Source of the DNA: Ancylomarina sp048268005
Lineage (GTDB): Bacteria > Bacteroidota > Bacteroidia > Bacteroidales > Marinifilaceae
Length of the DNA stretch: 64,000 nt
Reading direction: 5' to 3'
Assembly (NCBI GenBank): GCA_048268005.1
Contig: JBLWWJ010000007.1
Coordinates: 78,392 to 142,391 of the forward strand
In this document: one piece after another, positions 25,716 through 34,794 of the stretch
Position numbering within the stretch: position 1 is the stretch's first letter
Layout: each line of letters starts with the position of its first letter
Notes under the pieces: model-generated
What the model was told of the DNA's origin: nothing
Seen by the model: only the letters and a program-made list of their open reading frames with translations
Databases searched by the model: none
Made by a program: the position numbers and the translations under genes

Positions 25716-28063
25716 TGGAGAATAATATAAAGGATATTGTAGATAGAATTGTTTCTGAAAAGGGAAAGACTTCTGAGAAAGTTATTCCTATTCTTCAAGC
25801 CATTCAATCAGAATTAAATTATTTGCCGGAAGAGGCTTTGAAGCGAGTTTGTAAGATCACCGATATTACGCAGGCTCAGATTTCGGGTATTTCGACTTTC
25901 TATTCTCAATTCCGACACCAGCCGGTAGGTGAACATATCGTTCGTGTGTGTGTAGGTACAGCCTGTCATGTGAAAGGCGCAGGACAGGTTTACGATGCAT
26001 TCCGTAGAGAATTAAAATTAGCTGAGGATTCAGATACCGATGTGCAGAAGAAGTTTACGCTTGAAGAAGTAGCTTGCCTAGGTTGTTGTACGCTAGCTCC
26101 TGTTGTTCAAATCGACGATGTGACTTATGGTCATGTGGAGACAGGAACGGTAAGAGATGTTCTGGAAGATTTCCTATTGAAAGAAGGAAGTGAGAGCGAA
26201 GAAAAAGTGAGAACACTGTCAGAAAAAGGTTTACCGCAAGGTGAAATTCGAATAGGATTAGGTTCTTGTTGTATTGCCAGTGGCAGTTCGGGAGTAAAAG
26301 AGGCTTTAGAAGAAACCTTGGATACCAGCGGAATCAATGTGGATGTGAAACAAGTTGGGTGTGTTGGGGTGTGTAATCAAGTGCCCATGATGGAGATTCA
26401 TAAACCGGGTGAGGATGCTGTTTATTATACCAAGCTAAAATCGGAAGATGTTAGAGATATTATTCAAAAGCATTTTAAGTCCGATAGTTTCATGAATCGT
26501 TTCAAAAGTAAATTCTATAATTACGCAGAGAATTTAACTTTTACTGATATTCCACAAGCATCGGCACGTTATAGTGCTAATGAACAAGACACACCAATTG
26601 CAGAATTCCTGAAGGGGCAAATCAATATCGCAACCGAATATAGAGGTGAGATTCGTCCTTCAGATTTTGAAGAATATAAGAGTAAAGAGGGATTTCAAGC
26701 TTTGGAAAAGTGTTTGAAAGAAATGAATCCTGATCAGATTATAGATGAAATTGAGAAAAGCGGATTGAAAGGCCGTGGAGGTGCTGGTTTTCCATCAGCC
26801 ATTAAGTGGCGTTTGGTTCAGCAAGCTCAATCTGAAAAGAAATATATTATTTGTAATGGTGATGAGGGTGATCCCGGCGCTTTTATGGATAGGATGCTTT
26901 TGGAATCCTACCCATTTCGTGTGATTGAAGGGATTATTATTGGCGCCTATGCTGTAGGTGCTACAGAGGGACGACTGTATATACGTGCTGAATATCCTTT
27001 AGCAGTTGAGCGTATCAGAGAAGGCATTAAGATTTGCAGACAGAATGGTATTCTGGGAAAGAATATTCTCGGTTCTGATTTCTCATTTGATATGGAGATT
27101 TTCGAAGGAGCTGGTGCATTTGTTTGCGGTGAAGAAACAGCATTAATTGCTTCAATAGAGGGACAACGTGGTATTCCAAAATTACGTCCGCCTTACCCAG
27201 CAGAAAAAGGACTTTGGGATCAGCCAACCCTTATCAACAACACTGAGACTTTCTCATTAGTTCCATGGATTTTAAGAAATGGAGCGGATGATTTTAATAA
27301 GATTGGAACAGAAAAAAGTAAGGGAACCAAGGTTTTTGCTTTGGCAGGAAAAATAAATAGGGGTGGATTGATTGAGGTGCCAATGGGTATTACAATTCGT
27401 CAGATTGTAGAAGAAATTGGCGGAGGAATTGCTGATGGGAAGAAATTCAAGGCTGTTCAAATTGGAGGTCCTTCGGGAGGTTGTATTCCTGCTTCGATGG
27501 CTGATACAACTATTGATTTTGATTCTTTGAAAGAAGTAGGAGCCATGATGGGATCAGGAGGGCTAATCGTTCTCGATGAATCGGATTGTATGGTTGATAT
27601 TGCTCGCTATTTCTTGTCATTTACTCAGGAGGAATCTTGTGGACGATGCACCTTTTGTAGGATCGGAACCCGAAGAATGCTTGAAATTCTGGATAAGATT
27701 AAGTCAGGAAAAGGGAAGCTTGAGGATTTAGATTTGCTAGAGAAATTAGCCATCAATACAAAGAAAGGAAGTATTTGTGGTTTGGGACAAACAGCACCAA
27801 ATCCAGTTCTGTCAACTCTTAAATATTTCAGACACGAATATGAAGCTCATATCAAGGGTACTTGTCCTTCAGGAAAATGTGAAGATCTGATTAAGTATGA
27901 AATCGAAGACGAGTGTACAGGTTGTACGAAGTGTGCACAACGTTGTCCGGTTGATGCGATTGAAGCAAAGCCCTATGAATTACATAAAGTCGATAATGAG
28001 CTTTGTATTAAGTGTGATATTTGCAGGCAAATTTGTCCTGTTGATGCAGTAGTAATACGATAG
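25715..28063 (+). CDS. NuoE-NuoF (HydC-HydB-like) fusion, NADH-oxidising flavoprotein
   Basis: The 782-residue product starts at the ATG in TAATG. Domains in order are: a NuoE-like thioredoxin fold with a [2Fe-2S] site (CVGTAC and CLGCC, residues 1-155), a second thioredoxin-like [2Fe-2S] domain (LGSCCIAS, CVGVCN, about 175-260), and the NuoF core with the FMN/NADH loops GRGGAGFPSAIKW and GDEGDPGAFMDR. An N3-type [4Fe-4S] site follows (SCGRCTFCRIGT plus a later Cys), then two C-terminal [4Fe-4S] motifs (CTGCTKCAQRCP, CIKCDICRQICP). This layout is that of HydB with HydC fused in front, as in electron-bifurcating NADH-dependent enzymes. The usual Pro of CTPCR is Phe here. It probably works with the next gene product. 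Confidence 0.9.
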   Translation: MENNIKDIVDRIVSEKGKTSEKVIPILQAIQSELNYLPEEALKRVCKITDITQAQISGISTFYSQFRHQPVGEHIVRVCVGTACHVKGAGQVYDAFRRELKLAEDSDTDVQKKFTLEEVACLGCCTLAPVVQIDDVTYGHVETGTVRDVLEDFLLKEGSESEEKVRTLSEKGLPQGEIRIGLGSCCIASGSSGVKEALEETLDTSGINVDVKQVGCVGVCNQVPMMEIHKPGEDAVYYTKLKSEDVRDIIQKHFKSDSFMNRFKSKFYNYAENLTFTDIPQASARYSANEQDTPIAEFLKGQINIATEYRGEIRPSDFEEYKSKEGFQALEKCLKEMNPDQIIDEIEKSGLKGRGGAGFPSAIKWRLVQQAQSEKKYIICNGDEGDPGAFMDRMLLESYPFRVIEGIIIGAYAVGATEGRLYIRAEYPLAVERIREGIKICRQNGILGKNILGSDFSFDMEIFEGAGAFVCGEETALIASIEGQRGIPKLRPPYPAEKGLWDQPTLINNTETFSLVPWILRNGADDFNKIGTEKSKGTKVFALAGKINRGGLIEVPMGITIRQIVEEIGGGIADGKKFKAVQIGGPSGGCIPASMADTTIDFDSLKEVGAMMGSGGLIVLDESDCMVDIARYFLSFTQEESCGRCTFCRIGTRRMLEILDKIKSGKGKLEDLDLLEKLAINTKKGSICGLGQTAPNPVLSTLKYFRHEYEAHIKGTCPSGKCEDLIKYEIEDECTGCTKCAQRCPVDAIEAKPYELHKVDNELCIKCDICRQICPVDAVVIR

Positions 28064-28072
28064 AAGGAGATT

Positions 28073-29584
28073 ATGGTAAAACTTAAAATTGACAATAAAG
28101 ATATAGAGGTGTCTGCAGGGACAACGGTTTTAAAAGCTGCTGAATCTGCAGGTATTTACATTCCTTCAATGTGTTACTTGGATGGATGTTCTAATCATCC
28201 AACCTGCATGGTTTGTATGGTTAAGGATATGCAATCAGGTAAAATGATGCCATCTTGTGGAACTAAGGTTGTTGATGGTATGAACTTGGCAAGTGAAGAT
28301 GCTGAAGTTTTCGATGCAAGAAGAGAAGCGGTTGAACTTTTACTGAGTGATCATGTTGGTGATTGTGAAGCGCCTTGTCGAGTGGCTTGCCCTGCTTTTA
28401 TGGATATCCCTAAAATGAATCGTTTCATTGCACAAGGTAAGTTCAATGAAGCTCTTAAAGTTGTAAAAGAAGAAATTGCTCTTCCTCATATTTTAGGATA
28501 TATCTGCTCTGCACCTTGCGAGAAAGTATGCAGAAGAAAAGATGTAGATGAGCCTGTGTCTATATGCATACTAAAAAGAACAAGTGCTGAAGAATCAGAA
28601 AATAAATATCTACCAAAAGTGAATGAGGCAAGCGGTAAGAAAATTGCCATAATTGGTTCTGGACTTACTGGTTTGTCTGCAGCCTATCATATTCTAAAAT
28701 CAGGTCATCAGTGCACTTTTCTTGAGAAAGACTCTGTAATTGGAGGAACACTTCAAGCTGTAATTGCTAAAAGTGAAATGCCGAGTGAAGTGTTGGATTC
28801 TGAAATTGCAATTCTTCAAAAATTAGGTTTAGAGATTAAGCTTAATTCACCAGTCAACTCAGATAATTTTGAATCCATTCGAGAAGAATTCGATGCTTTG
28901 ATTATCGCAAGTGGCTCAAATTCGGATGAAATAGCTAAATTGAATCTCGATTTTAAGGGAGAAAAAGAGGCTTTTAAAACCAACTTGCCTGATGTGTTTG
29001 CTGGTGGAAGTGTTGTTCGCTTGCAAAAAATGGCTGTAAAGGCTTTGGCTCAAGGTAAGGCTTTGGCTCAATCAGCGAATCTGTTTTTAAACGGACAAGA
29101 GATTGAAGTAAGCAAGCGAAAATTTAATTCTCGCTTTGGTGTTCTCCGCCAAACAGAAGCCTTAGAGTATCTTAAGGAATCAGCTGAAGGGAGTAGAAAG
29201 GATATAAAGAATACGGCTGATGCCATGGCTGAAGCTGCAAGATGTTTGCATTGCGATTGCAGAAAGATCGATAATTGTAAACTCCGAGATTGTGCTGAAA
29301 CGTATCAGGCAGATAGAAGAAAATTCTTGATGGGTGATAGAGAAACGCTAAAGAAGCATTTTAATCACGAGAGTATTGTTTACGAACCAGAGAAGTGTAT
29401 TAAATGTGGTTTGTGTGTTGAAATTGCACAAAGAAATAAGGAATTGACAGGCCTAACTTTTATAGGAAGAGGATTTGATGTGGAAATGGCTGTGCCCTTC
29501 AATCAAAATATATCTGTAGCTTTAACTCAAACCGCTCATAAATGTGCTGAGGTTTGCCCAACAGGCGCTTTGGCTTTGAAATAG
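28073..29584 (+). CDS. 2Fe-2S / GltD-like flavoprotein lacking the NAD(P) domain
   Basis: The 503-residue product has a NuoG-type [2Fe-2S] domain (CYLDGC, CMVC, PSCG; residues about 34-65) and a GltD-type N-terminal Fe-S region (CEAPCRVACP ... CSAPCEKVCR, about 100-160). The FAD Rossmann motif KKIAIIGSGLTGLSAAY is near residue 190, and a C-terminal ferredoxin-like part (CLHCDCRKIDNC, CIKCGLC, CPTGAL) closes the protein. In GltD/NfnB proteins an NAD(P)-binding domain interrupts the FAD domain. Here FDALIIASGSN runs on within about 30 residues to DVFAGGSVVR, so that domain is missing. The organisation recalls StnC/NfnB paired with HydBC-like subunits. The physiological acceptor is unknown. Confidence 0.85.
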   Translation: MVKLKIDNKDIEVSAGTTVLKAAESAGIYIPSMCYLDGCSNHPTCMVCMVKDMQSGKMMPSCGTKVVDGMNLASEDAEVFDARREAVELLLSDHVGDCEAPCRVACPAFMDIPKMNRFIAQGKFNEALKVVKEEIALPHILGYICSAPCEKVCRRKDVDEPVSICILKRTSAEESENKYLPKVNEASGKKIAIIGSGLTGLSAAYHILKSGHQCTFLEKDSVIGGTLQAVIAKSEMPSEVLDSEIAILQKLGLEIKLNSPVNSDNFESIREEFDALIIASGSNSDEIAKLNLDFKGEKEAFKTNLPDVFAGGSVVRLQKMAVKALAQGKALAQSANLFLNGQEIEVSKRKFNSRFGVLRQTEALEYLKESAEGSRKDIKNTADAMAEAARCLHCDCRKIDNCKLRDCAETYQADRRKFLMGDRETLKKHFNHESIVYEPEKCIKCGLCVEIAQRNKELTGLTFIGRGFDVEMAVPFNQNISVALTQTAHKCAEVCPTGALALK

Positions 29585-29626
29585 ATTTTAAGTTATCTGA
29601 GTGATGTTGCCAAGAAACGTTATAAT

Positions 29627-30733
29627 ATGAAACAAATATTATTCTCAATATTCATCTGTCTAGGCTTTACAGGCATAGCTCAAAACTCTAACAACTGGTT
29701 AGCTTTTCGAGGTAATTCTGAGCTGAAAGGTTGTACTTCCGCTGAAATACCTACCTCGCCTAAATTGCTGTGGACCTATAAAACAGGTGATGCGATTAAG
29801 TCGTCACCTATTATTAGCAATGGGACTGTTTTTGTGGGCTCTAATGATGGAAAAATGTACGCCATTTCAAAAGATGGGGAATTAAAATGGACATTCGATG
29901 CTAAAACATCGGTTGAAGCTGCTCCTTTATACTTGGATGGTAATCTTTATTTTGGTTCGCTTGAAGGGAAATTCTTTTGTTTGAGCGCAAGTTCTGGTGA
30001 AAAGAAATGGGAATACATTACTGAAGGACAAATTTCAGGTTCAGCCTCATGGTTCTATTCACCTGAAGAGAAAAAGAAGCGTATCCTTTTTGGCAGCTAC
30101 GATTACTTCCTGCATTGTGTTGATGCTAAATCGGGAAAAGGCCTCTGGAAATATGAGTCTAACAATTATATCAACGGCGCTCCTGCCTGCGATGGAAAGA
30201 TTGCCGTATTTGGCGGTTGCGATGGTTTCATCCATCAGGTAGATGTAAAAACTGGATTAGTGAAAGATACCTTGAATGCAGGGTCTTATATTGCATCATC
30301 CACTGCTCTTGATAAGGGAAAGGCTTACTTTGGAAACTACGATGGCCTATTTTACTGTGCTGATTTAAAAGCTAAAAGAATCCTCTGGCAAAAGGAAGGT
30401 GGCATTTCATTTTTAGGTTCTCCATCTGTAAATAAAGGCAAAGTGATTATTGGTGCTGAGAATCGTGTGGTGTATTGTTATAATAAGAATACAGGAGATC
30501 TTATTTGGAAATATAAAACCAAAGGTAAAATTGAAGGTTCGCCTGTGATTACAAAAAAGACTGTTTTAATTGCCTCTGGCGATGGACGAATCTATCAGTT
30601 AAATTTGGAAACAGGAATGAAGATTTGGTCTTATGAAATAGGGAGAGCAATTGTTTCTACACCAGCCGTAGTCAATAATATGATTGTTGTGACTTCTATG
30701 GATGGTCGTATTTATGCCTTTGGAAAGAAATAG
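29627..30733 (+). CDS. Secreted PQQ-like beta-propeller protein (propeller 5)
   Basis: The 368-residue product has a signal peptide (residues 1-19, ending TGIAQ). A compact propeller follows, with highly regular blades of the type GELKWTFD, GEKKWEY, GKGLWKYE and TGDLIWKYK, each beginning with an AAP/SSP...GxxYxGS strand. The entry motif is AFRGNSELKG. It is the most BamB-like and regular of the six propellers, and shorter than its neighbours. It lies between the flavoprotein genes and the ABC transporter genes with gaps of 42 and 18 nt, so it is in the same operon. Confidence 0.85.
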   Translation: MKQILFSIFICLGFTGIAQNSNNWLAFRGNSELKGCTSAEIPTSPKLLWTYKTGDAIKSSPIISNGTVFVGSNDGKMYAISKDGELKWTFDAKTSVEAAPLYLDGNLYFGSLEGKFFCLSASSGEKKWEYITEGQISGSASWFYSPEEKKKRILFGSYDYFLHCVDAKSGKGLWKYESNNYINGAPACDGKIAVFGGCDGFIHQVDVKTGLVKDTLNAGSYIASSTALDKGKAYFGNYDGLFYCADLKAKRILWQKEGGISFLGSPSVNKGKVIIGAENRVVYCYNKNTGDLIWKYKTKGKIEGSPVITKKTVLIASGDGRIYQLNLETGMKIWSYEIGRAIVSTPAVVNNMIVVTSMDGRIYAFGKK

Positions 30734-30751
30734 AATAATAAAAAAGAAGAG

Positions 30752-31438
30752 ATGCTGAAACTCGAAAATATCAAAAGATATTATGAAGTGCCAGAAACGG
30801 CTATTCGCCGAATAGTTCTTAATGAGCTTTCACTAGAAATCGAAGGAGGAGATCGTATTGCGATTTTGGGACCTTCGGGATCAGGGAAAAGCACATTGCT
30901 AAATGTTATGAGTTCACTTGATCTTCCAAACTCAGGAAGCGTGAACTTCGATGGAGAAGAAATTTCTAGCTACACATCGGAGCAATTAGCTCAATTTCGC
31001 AATAAGAAAATTGGCTTCGTTTTTCAATCTCATCACCTATTGCCGCAATTAAGTCTTCTTGAGAATGTTTTGTTGCCTTATCTTCCAGAAAAAGATAAAG
31101 CTGTAAAGAAAGAAGCGGAGAAAAGAGCTTTGGACTTATTGGAATTTGTTGGATTGTCGAATCAGATTCATCAACGTCCAGGACAAATGTCGGGAGGGGA
31201 ATGTCAGCGTGCTGCTGTAGTTAGAGCACTCATTCATCAACCGAAACTTATAATGGCAGATGAGCCAACAGGATCATTAGATAAGGCGAGTGCAGAGCAG
31301 TTAGCGAAACTTTTTGTAAGGATTAACGAAGAGCAAGCAGTTACTTTAGTGGTCGTAACGCATTCTGAAGAATTGGCTCAGTATATGAATCGAGTTTGCC
31401 GTATTGAAGATGGGAAAATTCAAGAAATTGAGAATTAG
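30752..31438 (+). CDS. ABC transporter ATP-binding protein (LolD/MacB type)
   Basis: The 228-residue product has Walker A GPSGSGKST near residue 39, the Q-loop FVFQSHHLLPQ, the signature MSGGECQRAAVVRAL, Walker B LIMADEPTGSLD and the switch His in VVVTHSEE. Size and sequence fit the MacB/LolD/FtsE group, which does not import solutes but drives mechanotransmission, lipoprotein release or export through FtsX-type permeases. The permease gene follows after 3 nt. In this operon, which also encodes two propeller lipoproteins, a role in placing or releasing envelope proteins is a reasonable inference. Confidence 0.92.
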   Translation: MLKLENIKRYYEVPETAIRRIVLNELSLEIEGGDRIAILGPSGSGKSTLLNVMSSLDLPNSGSVNFDGEEISSYTSEQLAQFRNKKIGFVFQSHHLLPQLSLLENVLLPYLPEKDKAVKKEAEKRALDLLEFVGLSNQIHQRPGQMSGGECQRAAVVRALIHQPKLIMADEPTGSLDKASAEQLAKLFVRINEEQAVTLVVVTHSEELAQYMNRVCRIEDGKIQEIEN

Positions 31439-31441
31439 AAT

Positions 31442-34400
31442 ATGAGCATCTATCAATACATATTAAAGAGTCTTTGGTTTTTCAGAAAGCAGCATTTAGC
31501 CGTTTTATTGGGAACGATAATCAGTACAGCTGTTCTAACGGGAGCTTTGATTATTGGCGATTCAGTAAAAAAAAGCTTACATACTCTAGTCGATTTGCGT
31601 TTGGGAAAGGTTGAGTTCGCAATGCCTACTGGCGATCGATTTGTTCGAGCAGAATTAGCCCATGATATTTCTAAGGAATTAGGTATAAAGGTTTCTCCTG
31701 TTTTAAATGTAAAAGGATTGGCTATTGAGTCAGAATCTCAAAGCCGAGTGAATGGCGTTCATGTTTATGGAATAGATCAATCATTTTCAGATTTTGCTGT
31801 AGGTGCCCTAAGCGAATTGAAAAAAGATGAGGTTGCAATTTCTGAGAATCTTGCTGAGAAATTGTTATTGGCTGAAGGAAGTGAATTCTTACTGAGGTTA
31901 GAGAAAGCGAACTTGGTTCCAGTAAATGCTCCTTTTGTATCCGATGAAGATCAAACAATCGCACTTCGATTAAAAGTTAAGGCTATCTATGGAGATAAGG
32001 ATCTTGGACGTTTTAGTTTGAGAAGCAATCAAGTGGCTCCCTTTAATATTTTCATCTCACGCGAATTCCTATCTGAGGAAATGGATTTGCTGGGGAAAGC
32101 GAATTTATTGCTTGCAAGTAGTAAAGAAGAAGGCTTGACCGAGCTTGAATTGAATACAGCTTTGGCAAGAAAATGGCAATTGGCTGATGCGGGTTTACAT
32201 TTTAGTGATTTGAAAGCACAATCTGTTTATGAGTTGAGCTCAGATCGAATTTTTATTGATGAACCTATTGCCAATGAAATTCAGAAAATGTGTTTGCCAA
32301 AGGATGCCTTGCTCAGCTATTTTGTGAATGGCATAGAATCGAAGTCGGGAAAAACACCTTATTCATTTGTTACGGCAATTGAAAAGGAAGATATGTTTTC
32401 TGATATTCGAAATGATAGAATACATATCAGTTCTTGGTTGGCAAAAGACCTGAAATTAAAGATTGGTGACAGTTTAAAATTAGATTATTTTGTGATTGGC
32501 CCCATGCGATCTTTGGAAGACGAAAGTCGCGAGTTTTTGGTGACTGGTATCTTCTCTGAGAAAACGAAGAAATTGGATAAAGCCATGATGCCTTCTTTCC
32601 CTGGATTATCAAATGCAGGTTCTTGTAACGATTGGGATGCAGGTATTCCTATCGATTTCACAAAGATTCGTGATAAGGATGAGGCTTATTGGAAAAAATA
32701 TAAGGGAACTCCTAAAGCGATGATAGGCATGTCAAGCGCTTTGAATATGTGGAGTAATAAATATGGACAATACACGGCTTTTCGTTTTCATAAGGATGAG
32801 CTTTCTGCCATTCAGATCGAAGCAAAGATCTTGGAACGTCTGCACCCTTCTATGCTGAATCTAAGTTTTATTTCAGTTCGCAATCAGGGCGATAGTGCTG
32901 CCAGTAATATGGTCGATTTTGGAGAGTTGTTCCTAAGCTTAAGCTTTTTTATTATTGCTGCAGGAATTTTACTTACGCTATTGATATATGCTTTAAATCT
33001 TGAAAATAGAAATCAGGAAACTGGGATTTTAAAGGGATTGGGCTTTAGCAATAAAAAAATATTGAGCATCCGGTTTTTAGAATCTATGCCAACTGTTGTG
33101 TTGGGTGGTGTCTTTGGAAGTATTATTGGAATTGCCTACAATCAAGCCATTATTTGGGGCTTGAACTCGGTTTGGCAAGACGTGGTTCGCACCAATATGA
33201 TTCAATTGCATGTACAAACCCAAACCTTATTTATTGGAGCGATATCAGGAATGGTGGTTGCTTTGATCTCTATTTATTTTGTGAGTAAAAAGAATTTGAA
33301 ACGATCAGTCGTTGGTTTAATTCAAAACACGCAAGTCAGTTCGAATCCAAGAAAGAAGAAAGGACTTACTCTTCTGATTGCCATTCTTACCTTAGTGATC
33401 TCACTGCTCATCACAGTTTATACTTTTACAAGCTCTGAGATACTGAATGCTGAGTTGTTGATGTCGTCAGGTGGCTTGTTAATGATGGCTTGTTTTGCTT
33501 TTTTCTACTATTTCTTAATCATTAAGGATGAAAAGAACAGCAAGTCTGTACCAACTATAATTGAATTGGCAATTAAAAACGCTGCGAGAAATAAGGGGCG
33601 TAGCTTAACGACGGTAATCCTTTTGGCATTGGGTTGTTTTTCAGTGATGATTACAGGAGCCAATCGCAAGACTTTTGCCGATACTGAGAATATAGCTACA
33701 TCGGGAACAGGAGCTTATAAGTATTGGATAGAAAGTACGCTGCCAATTCTATACGATGTTAATACAGATTCGGGGAAAGAGAAGCTTGCTTTATCAGATG
33801 ATATAACAAATAACTCAGATGATTTTATTCAATTCCGAAGTTTGGCTGGTGATGATGCTTCTTGTTTGAATTTGAATCAGGTTCAACGTCCAAGAGTTCT
33901 TGGATTTAAATCAGAGATTTTAGATAAGCGATCAGCATTTTCATTCGCTAGCTTACATGAATCAGTAGATAAGGAACATCCATGGATGGCTTTGAATCAA
34001 GATTTAGGAGAAGAGGTTGTTCCAGCTATAGCAGACCAAACGGTAATTGTTTGGGGCTTGAAAAAAGCTGTTGGCGATACGCTTTTATATAAGAACGAAT
34101 TCGGAAAAACGATCAAACTACTATTAGTTGGAGGCTTGAATAATTCCATATTTCAAGGTAATATCTTAATCTCCGATCAAAACTTCCAGAAACACTACCC
34201 ATCGGTAAGTGGAGCAAAGTTGATTTTGGCAGATCTTAAAAATGAAGAGCAGATTAAAATATTAGAAGACGATTTGCAAGACTATGGACTAATTGTTCAG
34301 AAGGCTAATGATCGATTGGCAGCTTTCTATTCTGTAGAGAATACGTATCTAAACATGTTCATGTTGCTGGGAGCATTGGGAGTAATGATAGGAACTTTAG

Positions 34401-34723
34401 GTTTAGGTATCGTTCTACTTAGAAATATGCTTGAGCGTAAAAAGGAGTTGGCTCTTTTGAAAGCGATTGGCTTAGCACAGAATGATATTTTTAAACTGAT
34501 TATGCTTGAGAACTTATTTTTATTAGTTGTTGGCTTGGTGAGTGGAGCATTTGCTGCTGGAGTTGGCATGTTACCTTCTCTATTTTCTGATGCCTTTAGT
34601 ATGCCATTGGGATTTGTATTGCAAGTGACGTCAGCCATCCTGGTTTTTGCTGTAATCTCAATATATATACCGGCAAAGTTTGCCATGAGACGGAATTTAA
34701 TAGAAAGTTTAAAAGAAGAATAA
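31442..34723 (+). CDS. Large FtsX-like ABC permease
   Basis: The 1093-residue product has a transmembrane segment at about residues 17-40 and a long periplasmic domain to about 495. A first FtsX module follows (about 500-625, three helices around FIIAAGILLTLLIYAL and the ETGILKGLGFSNKKIL coupling segment). Two further helices lie near 650-700. A second periplasmic domain precedes a second FtsX module at the C-terminus (about 965-1085, with KKELALLKAIGLAQNDIF). The fused double-FtsX layout means a single chain could supply both halves of a MacB- or LolCE-like transporter. The substrate is unknown. Confidence 0.9.
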   Translation: MSIYQYILKSLWFFRKQHLAVLLGTIISTAVLTGALIIGDSVKKSLHTLVDLRLGKVEFAMPTGDRFVRAELAHDISKELGIKVSPVLNVKGLAIESESQSRVNGVHVYGIDQSFSDFAVGALSELKKDEVAISENLAEKLLLAEGSEFLLRLEKANLVPVNAPFVSDEDQTIALRLKVKAIYGDKDLGRFSLRSNQVAPFNIFISREFLSEEMDLLGKANLLLASSKEEGLTELELNTALARKWQLADAGLHFSDLKAQSVYELSSDRIFIDEPIANEIQKMCLPKDALLSYFVNGIESKSGKTPYSFVTAIEKEDMFSDIRNDRIHISSWLAKDLKLKIGDSLKLDYFVIGPMRSLEDESREFLVTGIFSEKTKKLDKAMMPSFPGLSNAGSCNDWDAGIPIDFTKIRDKDEAYWKKYKGTPKAMIGMSSALNMWSNKYGQYTAFRFHKDELSAIQIEAKILERLHPSMLNLSFISVRNQGDSAASNMVDFGELFLSLSFFIIAAGILLTLLIYALNLENRNQETGILKGLGFSNKKILSIRFLESMPTVVLGGVFGSIIGIAYNQAIIWGLNSVWQDVVRTNMIQLHVQTQTLFIGAISGMVVALISIYFVSKKNLKRSVVGLIQNTQVSSNPRKKKGLTLLIAILTLVISLLITVYTFTSSEILNAELLMSSGGLLMMACFAFFYYFLIIKDEKNSKSVPTIIELAIKNAARNKGRSLTTVILLALGCFSVMITGANRKTFADTENIATSGTGAYKYWIESTLPILYDVNTDSGKEKLALSDDITNNSDDFIQFRSLAGDDASCLNLNQVQRPRVLGFKSEILDKRSAFSFASLHESVDKEHPWMALNQDLGEEVVPAIADQTVIVWGLKKAVGDTLLYKNEFGKTIKLLLVGGLNNSIFQGNILISDQNFQKHYPSVSGAKLILADLKNEEQIKILEDDLQDYGLIVQKANDRLAAFYSVENTYLNMFMLLGALGVMIGTLGLGIVLLRNMLERKKELALLKAIGLAQNDIFKLIMLENLFLLVVGLVSGAFAAGVGMLPSLFSDAFSMPLGFVLQVTSAILVFAVISIYIPAKFAMRRNLIESLKEE

Positions 34724-34794
34724 AACACCAAATTATACACCAATAAATATTTCAAAGAATAACCGACCCAAATCAATAACGAACTGAAAGAACA

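Noticed and set aside
28073..29584. Possible hydrogenase subunit (HydA)
   Set aside because: None of the H-cluster motifs (TSCCP, MPCxxKxxE, ExMACxxGC) is present. The protein is GltD-like.
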